Positions 1 to 7,771 of a DNA stretch of 64,000 bases are shown piece by piece. The notes below the pieces were generated by a model. That model saw nothing but the letters and a program-made list of their open reading frames with translations. It made no database searches and was not told the origin of the DNA. Origin of the DNA: JAWKUK01 sp964402175 (lineage in GTDB: Bacteria > Planctomycetota > UBA1135 > GCA-002686595). The position numbers and the translations under genes are program-made. Position 1 is the first letter of the stretch. Every line of letters begins with the position of its first letter. The stretch is taken from the NCBI GenBank assembly GCA_964402175.1, contig CAYOBN010000008.1, forward strand, positions 1-64,000, read 5' to 3'.

Positions 1-4
1 GGGA

Positions 5-39
5 CGTTCGCAAGCGCGCGCTCCGCGCGCCGGCGAACG
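5..39. terminator. Strong two-tier hairpin at window start
   Basis: An outer inverted repeat (5-11 with 33-39, CGTTCGC/GCGAACG) encloses an inner GC-only stem (14-20 with 24-30) with a 3-base loop. No T-run follows. It could terminate a gene lying left of the window. No coding region was recognised before position 248. Confidence 0.45.
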
Positions 40-247
40 CCCCGCCGCCAAGTCGTACCTGGTACCGTTCGATCAGGGGTGGGTCATCGCGACGCAGGGG
101 GCGTCCGGCGCCCAGGGAGGCCCACCTGACGGCCCTCCTTGAAGGCCCGTTGACGTTGCGGCAACGTACCGGTCTTCCGACCCTCGGCTCAAGCATCGGC
201 CGTCTCGCGCCGATCCACCCTGCGGCCACGTCCCCGTGCGCGCCGCC

Positions 248-3200
248 ATGTCCACCCCCTTCGTTCGAATTCGTGCCGCCCTTCTGGCCCTCGTTCCCTT
301 CCTCGCCGTCGCATGTGGTGGGGGGGGCGGAGGCGGCGGTGGCTCTGCCGCTCCCGCGATCACCGCCCCGTCGACCGGCTCGGTCTGGGGGGGCAACCGC
401 ACCATCCGCTGGACAGGTTCGGGGGAGGGCACCGTCGCGGTCTCGTTGTCCTCGGACGGTGGCGCGACGTACGCCATCAACCTGGATAGCGCGGCGCCGA
501 ACAGCGGCAGCTACGCGCTCGACACCGTCAGCCTCGTCGACGGCGTCGACTACCGGGCGCGCGTGGTGCTGCCGAACGGGGCCACGCTTACGAGCGGTAC
601 GTTTGCAATCGACAACACGGTCCCCGTCACGTCGCTGACCTCGCCCCTCGGCAACGAGATCCTGGGCGGGACGCCGACGATCGAGTGGACCACCGACGAC
701 GTCCATCCGGGCACCGTCGAAATCCGGCTCTCGAGCGATGGCGGTGTGACCTTCGACACAGTCATCGCGCTGAACACCCCCGATGACGGTGTGTTCGAGT
801 GGACGTCTTCGGCGCTGACCGATGGCGCGACCTATCGCGTGCAGATCATCGCGACGGACCGCGCGGCCAACGAAAGCGTGCCGAGCCGCTCGCCGCAGAA
901 CTTCCAGCTCGACAACACTCCGCCGATCGTCGCGCTCACAGCGCCGACCGGGGGCCAGACGTGGTCGGGTACCCAGTCGATCACTTGGACGACGACCGAA
1001 GCGAACCCCGACACGGTTACGCTGACGCTGTCCACCGACGGCGGCGTGACGTTCGCCACGCCGATCGCCACCGACGCACCCGATAGCGGCAGCTACTCGT
1101 GGCTCACGGGCTCGGCGCCCGACGGCGTCGCACACCGTGTGCGCATCGTCGCCACGGATGCGGCGGGTAACGCGTCGGCCCCGGCGTCTTCGCCCGCCTC
1201 GTTCACCGTCCAGAACCTGCGCCTCACGGGTTTTGTGCACTACCTCGATACGGTGCAGGACGGAGCGCTCGGCGCAGGCGACCAGCTCATTCTGAAGTTC
1301 GACAAACCGGTCACCGTCAACAGCCCGAACGTCGCGTCGCTCGCGCTGGGGGTCGCGGGGGACTCGTTCGGCGCAGGCGCGGCGCTCGCCGCGGGCGTCG
1401 AGCTCGACGCCGCGGTCGTGACCCTCGGCACCGGAGCCACCCTGCGCACGCGTGGGGTCTTCGCTTCCGACGCAACGGCTGCGGGCCGTCCCTCAGGCGC
1501 GGACATCGCCGGCGCGATGGCAGCCAACGCCATCGAGTCGACCACGGGCGGCCTCGACGCCGTCCCGTCCGGCGTGAAGGACCTGCGCCCGAGCCCCGTG
1601 ACCGTCGTCACGCCGCACGCCACCGCGGGCACGGTGACCCAAGTCGCCGGCGCGGACCTCGACGGTGACGGCGCGGTGGACTTCGTCGTCGCCGAGTCCA
1701 CTGGGGTCGGCGTCGGCATCCTGCTCGGCGACGGCCAAGGCGCGTTCACGGCCAGCGTCGGGCCGCTCGTGCAGGCCCTCGACGTCGAGCTCGGCGATGT
1801 CGATGGCGACGGCGCCGTCGACCTCATCGCGGCGACCGCCACCGGGGTGCAGATCGCGCTCGGTAACGGCGATGGGACCTTCGGTGCGCCGGGGACGGCG
1901 TTCGGGGGGAGCGCCCTCCGCTGTGTCGCGGTGGTCGATGCTGATCGCGATGGCGACCTCGACCTCGCCCTCGGCAATGCGGGCGCGGTCGATCGGTTGT
2001 ATTTGAACGACGGCAGCGGCGCGTTCACCGATGCCGGGCAGAGCCTCGCTGGCGGGACCACCGTAGAGCTCGTCGTGGGCGACCTGGATCAAGACGGCGA
2101 TCCCGACCTCGTCAGCGTCGCTGGGACCGGCGGCACGCCGGTACGGGTGTGGCTCAACAACGGCGCGGGCGTGTTCAGCGCTGGCGACACGATCGCCGTG
2201 ACGCAGGCGCAGACCGTCGCGCTCGGCGATATCGATCGCGACGGCGACCTCGATTGCGTCGTCGGCGTACTGGGTCAGTGCGAGGTCTACTTCAACGACG
2301 GCGCCGGCGTGTTCGGCGCGACGGCGCAGTTCCTCGGCAACAACGACCACCGCACGCTGCTGTTGCTGGACCTCGACGGTGATGGGGACCTCGACCTCGC
2401 GACCGTGAAGTATCTCGACGGCGACCGTTGGTGGTTCAACGACGGCAACGGTGTGTTCACCGAGTCCACCGTGCGCGGCCTCTCCAACCAAGCGGTCGGC
2501 GCCGTCGCGGCGCGCATCGACGGCGATGCGGACCTCGACATCTTCGTCGCAGTCGATGGTGCGCCGCACCGTGTGTACCTCGGCTCCGTGGCCGGCGGCC
2601 AGCCGCTCGCCGATTGGACCGAGTCTGCGGAGGTCCTGCCGCTCGTCGCCAGCCAGCGGGTGTTGCTCGGCGACCTCGACGGGGATGGGACCCTCGACGC
2701 GGTGCACACCGTGCTCGGCGGCGCGCCCCGCGTGCTGGTTGGCGATGGCGCGGGCGCCTTCGCGCTCGGCGCGACGTTCGCGACCAGCGGCTTCGTGGTC
2801 GGCCAGCTCGTCGACGTCGACCGGGACGGCGACCTCGACGTCGTCGGTCACGCGGCGGGCAGTCCGAACTCCTGGAGCATCTGGCGCCAAGGTGCGACCG
2901 GCGCGTTCACTTCCGGTGCGACGGGTCTCAGCCGTCCGATCTCGGAGTTCGTGGACGTCGATCGCGATGGAACGCTCGATTTCATCGGTGTCACCGGCGC
3001 CGGTGTGGCCGAGCTGTGGCTCGGTGATGGCAGCGGCGGCTTCACGGAGTCCGGCGTCGACCTCGGCACCGGCAGCACGGCCAGCGCCGCCCTCGCGGAC
3101 CTCGACGGCGACGGCCTCGTCGACATCACGCTGAGTGATGCGAGCTCGCTGCGGATCGTCCGTGGGCTCGGCGGTCTCTCGTTCACCGGTGCGTTCACCG

Positions 3201-3640
3201 CCAGCTCTGTCACGCAGGAGCAGCACGTCCTGGCCGACGTCGACCGTGACGGTGACCTCGACCTGTTCTGCTATTCGATCGCGAGCTCGCCGACGCAGAC
3301 GCGCTTTGTCGTGGTGCGGAACGACGGGGGCATGACGTTCACCGTGCAGCCTGCGACGGGGATCCTCTTGCAGACCGACGCCCTCCGCCTCCTGGACGTC
3401 GACGAAGACGGCGACCTCGACGCGCTGTCGTGGAGCGACAACGGCGGGTTCCTCGGGTACCACGTGCACCTCGGCGACGGCACCGGTACGTTCATCTACG
3501 ACGACTCCGTCGCCGTTCCGGACATCGCCGATGTCGCAGTAGGGGACCTGGACCGCGACGGCGACGCCGACCTGTACATCGTGCGGTACGACGTCGGTGG
3601 CGGCACGGCCGTCGCGCCCGTGATCTTCGTGCGCGACTGA
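248..3640 (+). CDS. FG-GAP/VCBS repeat cell-surface lipoprotein
   Basis: A large predicted surface lipoprotein of about 1130 residues. The ATG at 248 gives a lipoprotein signal ending in AVAC (Cys23), so it is preferred over the in-frame GTG at 236. A poly-glycine run follows the cysteine directly. Residues of about 40-320 hold three copies of a roughly 95-residue module with 'LSSDGGxTF' cores, resembling Ig-like/Kre9-type domains. A linker follows, and then residues of about 460-1130 hold more than a dozen FG-GAP/VCBS repeats with DxDxDGDxD calcium-binding loops such as DLDGDG, DIDRDGD and DVDRDGD, expected to form a beta-propeller. Such proteins usually act in adhesion or extracellular binding; no catalytic motif is visible. 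It stands alone and converges with the next gene, leaving 3 bases between their stops. The exact ligand is unknown. Confidence 0.85.
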   Translation: MSTPFVRIRAALLALVPFLAVACGGGGGGGGGSAAPAITAPSTGSVWGGNRTIRWTGSGEGTVAVSLSSDGGATYAINLDSAAPNSGSYALDTVSLVDGVDYRARVVLPNGATLTSGTFAIDNTVPVTSLTSPLGNEILGGTPTIEWTTDDVHPGTVEIRLSSDGGVTFDTVIALNTPDDGVFEWTSSALTDGATYRVQIIATDRAANESVPSRSPQNFQLDNTPPIVALTAPTGGQTWSGTQSITWTTTEANPDTVTLTLSTDGGVTFATPIATDAPDSGSYSWLTGSAPDGVAHRVRIVATDAAGNASAPASSPASFTVQNLRLTGFVHYLDTVQDGALGAGDQLILKFDKPVTVNSPNVASLALGVAGDSFGAGAALAAGVELDAAVVTLGTGATLRTRGVFASDATAAGRPSGADIAGAMAANAIESTTGGLDAVPSGVKDLRPSPVTVVTPHATAGTVTQVAGADLDGDGAVDFVVAESTGVGVGILLGDGQGAFTASVGPLVQALDVELGDVDGDGAVDLIAATATGVQIALGNGDGTFGAPGTAFGGSALRCVAVVDADRDGDLDLALGNAGAVDRLYLNDGSGAFTDAGQSLAGGTTVELVVGDLDQDGDPDLVSVAGTGGTPVRVWLNNGAGVFSAGDTIAVTQAQTVALGDIDRDGDLDCVVGVLGQCEVYFNDGAGVFGATAQFLGNNDHRTLLLLDLDGDGDLDLATVKYLDGDRWWFNDGNGVFTESTVRGLSNQAVGAVAARIDGDADLDIFVAVDGAPHRVYLGSVAGGQPLADWTESAEVLPLVASQRVLLGDLDGDGTLDAVHTVLGGAPRVLVGDGAGAFALGATFATSGFVVGQLVDVDRDGDLDVVGHAAGSPNSWSIWRQGATGAFTSGATGLSRPISEFVDVDRDGTLDFIGVTGAGVAELWLGDGSGGFTESGVDLGTGSTASAALADLDGDGLVDITLSDASSLRIVRGLGGLSFTGAFTASSVTQEQHVLADVDRDGDLDLFCYSIASSPTQTRFVVVRNDGGMTFTVQPATGILLQTDALRLLDVDEDGDLDALSWSDNGGFLGYHVHLGDGTGTFIYDDSVAVPDIADVAVGDLDRDGDADLYIVRYDVGGGTAVAPVIFVRD

Positions 3641-3643
3641 CGC

Positions 3644-5320
3644 TCAGCCCTGCTTCATCCGCGAGCTCACGAGCGTCATGACACGCTCTTCACGCTCGCG
3701 GGCGGACTGCTCCAGCGCCGCGGCTTCTTCGAGGAGGCCGCGGCGCTGCGTTTCATCGCGCAGGTCCTTGGCGTTGATACGCACATTGAGGCCCGCGCCG
3801 CGCACCGCGGTGCACGCACACAGCGCCCCGACCGCGGCGTCGGACAGCGACGCTTCCATCCCCGTCTCCGCCATCCGGTGACAGACGTCGAGCGCTGCGA
3901 GGGCGCTCCGCATGACCCGCAGCGGCACGTGGATCGCGCCGAGGGTCGCCTGTTCGATGCGGTCCGCGCGTACGTCCTGCGGCGCCTTCCACGCCTCCAT
4001 GATCGCTTGGAAAGCCGCCGTGTCCTCGTCGACGAGGTCCAGCAGCTCCTCGTGCAGATCGCGGCCCTGCACCGCCGCAGCCGAGAACTCCTCCCAGCGC
4101 GCGTCCCAGCCCGGTTTGTGGCTCGACAGGTTCGCCACCATGGTGCCGAGCGCCGCACCGAGCGCACCGACGAGCGCCGAGACGCTGCCGCCGCCGGGCG
4201 CCGGCGACTCGGAGGCGGTCTCGTGCGTGAAACCGACCAGAGTGCGGTCGACGAGGCGCTTCTTGCTGCGGTCGCGGATGGCGTATTCGATCACGCGCTT
4301 CGCAGGGTCGAACGGAGCGAGCTCCGCGAGCCCGAGCGACTTCACCGCGATCTTGATGAGCTCCGCGTGGGGGAGGCCGAGGGAGCGCCCCTGCTGGCGC
4401 AAGTAGTGCTCACCCGCTTCGATGAGCACACGCAGCGGCACCATACCGACGATCTCCGAGCCCGTGACTCGGATACCGCGGGCCGCCGCCTTCGCGACGC
4501 ACTCGTCGAAGGCGACGTGGACGGGCGTGACGTCGATGTCGGTCAGGTTGATCGAGATCTGGGCGATGCCGTACTCCTCGATGAACCAACCGATCGCTTT
4601 GGTCGCTTTGAGCGTGCCCGGGAGCCAGACCTCCTGGCCCGCGGCATCGCGCACGATCTTGCCGGTGACGGGGTCGGGCTCGCGCTTCGGTCGACCCTTC
4701 TCGCGGATATCGAACGCGATCGCGTTCGCGCGGCGCGTGGACGTCGTGTTGAGGTTGACGTTGTACGCGATCAGGAACTTACGGGCGCCGACCGCGGTGA
4801 CACCGTAGCCCGCATCGAACGTGCCCGGACCGAAGTCGGTGCGCCAACGCGGATCGGCGAGCTTCGCGGGCAGACCCTCGTACTCGCCCGCGCGTACGGT
4901 CGCCAGGTTCTTGCGCTCGGGCGTCGTCGCCGCCGCTTCGTAGAAGTACCCCGAGATCCCGCACTCCTCGCCGAGGCGCCGGCCGAGGGTGCGCGCGTAC
5001 TCCGCCGCCTCCTCCATCGTGACCCCCGCGATCGGGATCAGCGGGCATACGTCCATCGCACCGAAACGCGGGTGTTCGCCCTTGTGGGTCCGCATGTCGA
5101 TGAGCTCCTTCGCGCGCCGACCCGCGCGAACGGCCGCTTCGATCACCGGCTCGGGTTCACCGACGAAGGTGACCACCGTGCGGTTCGTGGCTTTGCCTGG
5201 GTCGACGTCGAGCAGGGTGACCCCTTCGACGGACTCGATCGCTCGGGTGATCTCCTGGATGACCGCGGCGTCGCGGCCCTCGGAGAAGTTCGGGACACAC
5301 TCGATGAGGCGCGTGGACAT
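3644..5320 (-). CDS. ftcD: Bifunctional glutamate formimidoyltransferase / formimino-THF cyclodeaminase
   Basis: A 558-residue cytoplasmic enzyme for histidine breakdown and one-carbon metabolism. It moves the formimino group from formiminoglutamate to tetrahydrofolate, then deaminates the product to 5,10-methenyl-THF. The N-terminal formiminotransferase domains cover roughly residues 1-325, with 'LIECVPNFSEGRD' near the start and 'KGEHPRFGAMDVCPLIPI' carrying the conserved His83. The cyclodeaminase domain covers about 345-545 and starts with 'SPAPGGGSVSALVGALGAAL'. The ATG at 5320 starts exactly at the family N-terminus; longer upstream readings run into the divergent acetyltransferase. Many bacteria encode the two activities separately, so the vertebrate-like fusion is notable. 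No other hut genes lie in the window. Divergent from the next gene by 66 bases. Confidence 0.93.
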   Translation of the reverse strand: MSTRLIECVPNFSEGRDAAVIQEITRAIESVEGVTLLDVDPGKATNRTVVTFVGEPEPVIEAAVRAGRRAKELIDMRTHKGEHPRFGAMDVCPLIPIAGVTMEEAAEYARTLGRRLGEECGISGYFYEAAATTPERKNLATVRAGEYEGLPAKLADPRWRTDFGPGTFDAGYGVTAVGARKFLIAYNVNLNTTSTRRANAIAFDIREKGRPKREPDPVTGKIVRDAAGQEVWLPGTLKATKAIGWFIEEYGIAQISINLTDIDVTPVHVAFDECVAKAAARGIRVTGSEIVGMVPLRVLIEAGEHYLRQQGRSLGLPHAELIKIAVKSLGLAELAPFDPAKRVIEYAIRDRSKKRLVDRTLVGFTHETASESPAPGGGSVSALVGALGAALGTMVANLSSHKPGWDARWEEFSAAAVQGRDLHEELLDLVDEDTAAFQAIMEAWKAPQDVRADRIEQATLGAIHVPLRVMRSALAALDVCHRMAETGMEASLSDAAVGALCACTAVRGAGLNVRINAKDLRDETQRRGLLEEAAALEQSAREREERVMTLVSSRMKQG

Positions 5321-5386
5321 GGTGGCTCTGCCCGCGGGGCCGCTGCGGCGCGCTCGCGGGGGTGAGACGGTACCATCCCGGGCTCC

Positions 5387-6484
5387 ATGGCCGTGACTCC
5401 GCCCACCCCCGACCCGCGCACGCGGCCGGCCACGCCGGCGGACCGCGCGGCCCAGGCCGCGCTCTTCGATGCGTGTTTCCAGCGCCGCGACGGCGGCGTC
5501 GTGCTCCCCTGGCGCTATGACCAGGGGCCGCACGGTCCGAGCCTCGCGCGGGTCGTCGACGGGGCGGACGGGGGCCTCGTCGCCAGCTATGCCTGCTCGC
5601 CCCGCCGCATCCAGACGGCCGCCGGGGAGGTGACCGTCGGCCAGACCGGCGATGTCATGACCGCGGCGTCGGAGCGCGGGAAGGGGCTCTTCTCGGCCCT
5701 CGATCGGGCGGTCATGGAGGACGCCCGGGCGGCCGGGTGGCCCTGTGTGTACGGGCTGCCGAACTCGAGCTCCGCGCACATCTTCACGCGCGACCTCGGC
5801 TGGCACGAAGTCGGGCGGGTCCGCCCCTACACGTTTGTGCTGGCGCCCGACGCCGGGGCCCGCGCTGAGCGCATGCGGGTGAGCCGCATCGCGTCGGCGC
5901 TGGTGCCGTGGACCTATTGGCGCGGCACGATGCGGCTCGGGAAGATGAAGGACCTCTTCTTCGCGAAGGCCAACGTCGTCGCGATCGCGCGCTTCAAGCC
6001 CGAAGTCGACGAGGTGACGGCGGAGGTCGCGCGCGGTGAGCAGTGGACCGTCGCGCGGGACCACCGGTACTTGAACTGGCGCTTCGTCGACGCGCCGTCG
6101 GGCCGCTTCAAGGCCCACGGCGTCTACGAACCTTCGGGCGCGATGCGCGGCTACGCCGTCGTGCAGTTGCCGGCGCGCGGCGAAGCCGTCGGTTTTGTGG
6201 CCGACATCGTCGCGCTCGATCGGATCGCGTTCGCTGCGGCGATGGAGGCGGCGCTCTCACACCTGCGCAAGGCCGGCGCCTCGGTCGCGCGCGCTTATGC
6301 GGTCGATGGCTCGCGCTGGCAACGCGACCTCGTCTGGTCCGGGTTCCGGCCGCCCAAACCCGAGGATTCGAAGTCGGTCATCGTGCGCATCCTCGACGAA
6401 GCGCACCCGATCGCGCCGCTCGCGCGTGAAGCCGCCCGTTGGGCCTTCACGGACGCGGATCGCGACGCGGAGCTGATCTCCTGA
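5387..6484 (+). CDS. GNAT-family N-acetyltransferase (double GNAT fold)
   Basis: A 365-residue soluble protein. Residues of about 10-150 look like a GNAT domain: 'VGQTGDVMTA' strand, then the acetyl-CoA pyrophosphate loop 'SERGKGLFSAL' (R/QxxGxG/A type) and 'YGLPNSSSAHIF'. The second half (about 170-350), with 'DHRYLNWRFVDAP', resembles the degenerate second GNAT lobe of acetyltransferases encoded in exopolysaccharide loci. It should transfer an acyl group from acyl-CoA to an amino sugar or amine; the substrate cannot be read from sequence. It lies 21 bases upstream of a polysaccharide deacetylase on the same strand, which suggests a two-gene unit that edits envelope glycans. ATG start at 5387. 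Confidence 0.8.
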   Translation: MAVTPPTPDPRTRPATPADRAAQAALFDACFQRRDGGVVLPWRYDQGPHGPSLARVVDGADGGLVASYACSPRRIQTAAGEVTVGQTGDVMTAASERGKGLFSALDRAVMEDARAAGWPCVYGLPNSSSAHIFTRDLGWHEVGRVRPYTFVLAPDAGARAERMRVSRIASALVPWTYWRGTMRLGKMKDLFFAKANVVAIARFKPEVDEVTAEVARGEQWTVARDHRYLNWRFVDAPSGRFKAHGVYEPSGAMRGYAVVQLPARGEAVGFVADIVALDRIAFAAAMEAALSHLRKAGASVARAYAVDGSRWQRDLVWSGFRPPKPEDSKSVIVRILDEAHPIAPLAREAARWAFTDADRDAELIS

Positions 6485-6505
6485 CACTTTCGTGAGGTCC
6501 GCCCC

Positions 6506-7591
6506 ATGGGATTCCAGCACCGCCTGAAGCTCGCCCTGCGCGACGCCGTTGCGCGGGTCGTCTGGTACACGGGGCTCGCACGGCTCACCGATCGGCTCGT
6601 GCCGCCGCGCCTCACGATCCTCTACGGCCACTGCGTCGCCGACGAAGCGGTGAACGGGGACCTCGCGCCGGAGATGAAGCTCAGCGAGGCGCGGCTCGAG
6701 CGGCTCCTCGGCGCGCTCGGGCGGCGCTTCGACTTCGTCACCATCGGCGAAGGGATGGCGCGCCTCGCGTCCGGGACCGCGCGGCGCTCTATGGTCGCGC
6801 TGTCGATGGACGACGGCTACGTCGACAACCTCACGCGCCTCTTGCCGCTCCTCGAGCGCACCGGCGCGCGTGCGACGGTGTTCCTGGAGGCCGGGCCCGT
6901 CGTCGAGCGACGCCTCGGTTGGTTGCACACCTTCGAGTGGCTCGCGCAACACCATGGCGCCCCGGCCCTGGCGGAGGCGCTCGCGGCAGCCCTGACCGAC
7001 CCGGCTGACGGGAACACCGTGACAGCGGCGGTGCTCGACCGCGTACGCGCCAGCCAGACGGTCGGAGCGCTGAAGCGTGTGCTGAAGTACGACCTGCCCG
7101 CGGCGCCGCGCGACGCCGCGCTGGACACGCTCGCACAGCGCGCGGGCTGTGACCGCGCACAGCTCGTCGCGCGCCTCTATCTCGACGCGGACGGCGCGCG
7201 CGCGCTCGCGGGCTCGGGCAGGATCGAGGTCGGCGGGCACACGATCGACCACCCGGTGCTCGCGACGCTGCCGCCCGACGCGCAGCGCGCGGAGATCGCA
7301 GGGGGGCGCGAGCGCCTCGCGCAGGTGCTGGGTACGGGCAGCCCCCTCGAGACGTTTGCGTACCCCTACGGTCGCCGCTGGGACTTCGATGATGCGTCCG
7401 TCGCCGCGGCCGAGGCCGCAGGGTTCCGCTGGGCCGTAACGACCCATGCGGGCACGAACACTGCGCGGAGCGACCGCTTCCGGCTGCGCCGCTGGCCGAT
7501 CGAAGAGGCCACACCGCTGCACGCCCTCGGGGCGGAAGCGGCCGGGGCGTTCGAGTGCTTGCGCCGACTCGGGCTCGACCTCGTGGAATGA
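6506..7591 (+). CDS. Polysaccharide deacetylase (NodB/CE4 fold)
   Basis: A 361-residue NodB-homology protein with 'LTILYGHCVADEA' near residue 35, the catalytic/metal pair in 'VALSMDDGYVDN' (two Asp), the metal-binding histidines in 'VGGHTIDHPVLATL' (HxxxH) and the late barrel motif 'FAYPYGRRWDF'. The family removes N-acetyl groups from sugars, with a divalent metal held by Asp-His-His. The insert between about residues 135 and 240 is long for a minimal CE4 domain and resembles versions in planctomycete and proteobacterial polysaccharide loci. No clear signal peptide is seen, so it may act in the cytoplasm or be exported in another way. It follows the GNAT gene after 21 bases and is probably cotranscribed with it. 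Confidence 0.85.
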   Translation: MGFQHRLKLALRDAVARVVWYTGLARLTDRLVPPRLTILYGHCVADEAVNGDLAPEMKLSEARLERLLGALGRRFDFVTIGEGMARLASGTARRSMVALSMDDGYVDNLTRLLPLLERTGARATVFLEAGPVVERRLGWLHTFEWLAQHHGAPALAEALAAALTDPADGNTVTAAVLDRVRASQTVGALKRVLKYDLPAAPRDAALDTLAQRAGCDRAQLVARLYLDADGARALAGSGRIEVGGHTIDHPVLATLPPDAQRAEIAGGRERLAQVLGTGSPLETFAYPYGRRWDFDDASVAAAEAAGFRWAVTTHAGTNTARSDRFRLRRWPIEEATPLHALGAEAAGAFECLRRLGLDLVE

Positions 7592-7602
7592 GCCCCGGGG
7601 GA

Positions 7603-7676
7603 CGCTTGATCCTCCCTGAGGCGACGCTTGATGCGATTGCCAGCGCCTTTTGCTGGCGCACTTAGCAGCGCTTGAT
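7603..7676 (+). repeat. Three CGCTTGAT direct repeats upstream of BNR protein
   Basis: The octamer CGCTTGAT occurs at 7603-7610, 7625-7632 and 7669-7676, start spacings 22 and 44, all on the same face if the helix turn is about 11 bp. A 6-bp hairpin (7639-7644 with 7652-7657, loop GCCTTTT) lies between copies two and three. The block sits between the deacetylase stop and the signal-peptide start of the next gene, so operator repeats are possible. Confidence 0.35.
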
Positions 7677-7771
7677 GCGGCGCGGATGTGCTGTCTGCTC
7701 TAGCGCTCCGCGCCCCGCGGATGGTCCCGAGGTGGGGGAGCGCAGGGCACTCGCTTCTCCATCCCTCCATC

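Noticed and set aside
1493..3469. Long open frame on the minus strand (658 codons) with repeated acidic and Val/Asp-rich sequence
   Set aside because: It is antisense to the FG-GAP protein and its repeats mirror the DxDxDG codons; high GC leaves such frames open by chance. No start signal or family match.
3878..5365. 495-codon plus-strand frame across the ftcD gene
   Set aside because: Antisense to a well-recognised enzyme, Arg/Asp/Leu-rich with no domain; a GC artefact.
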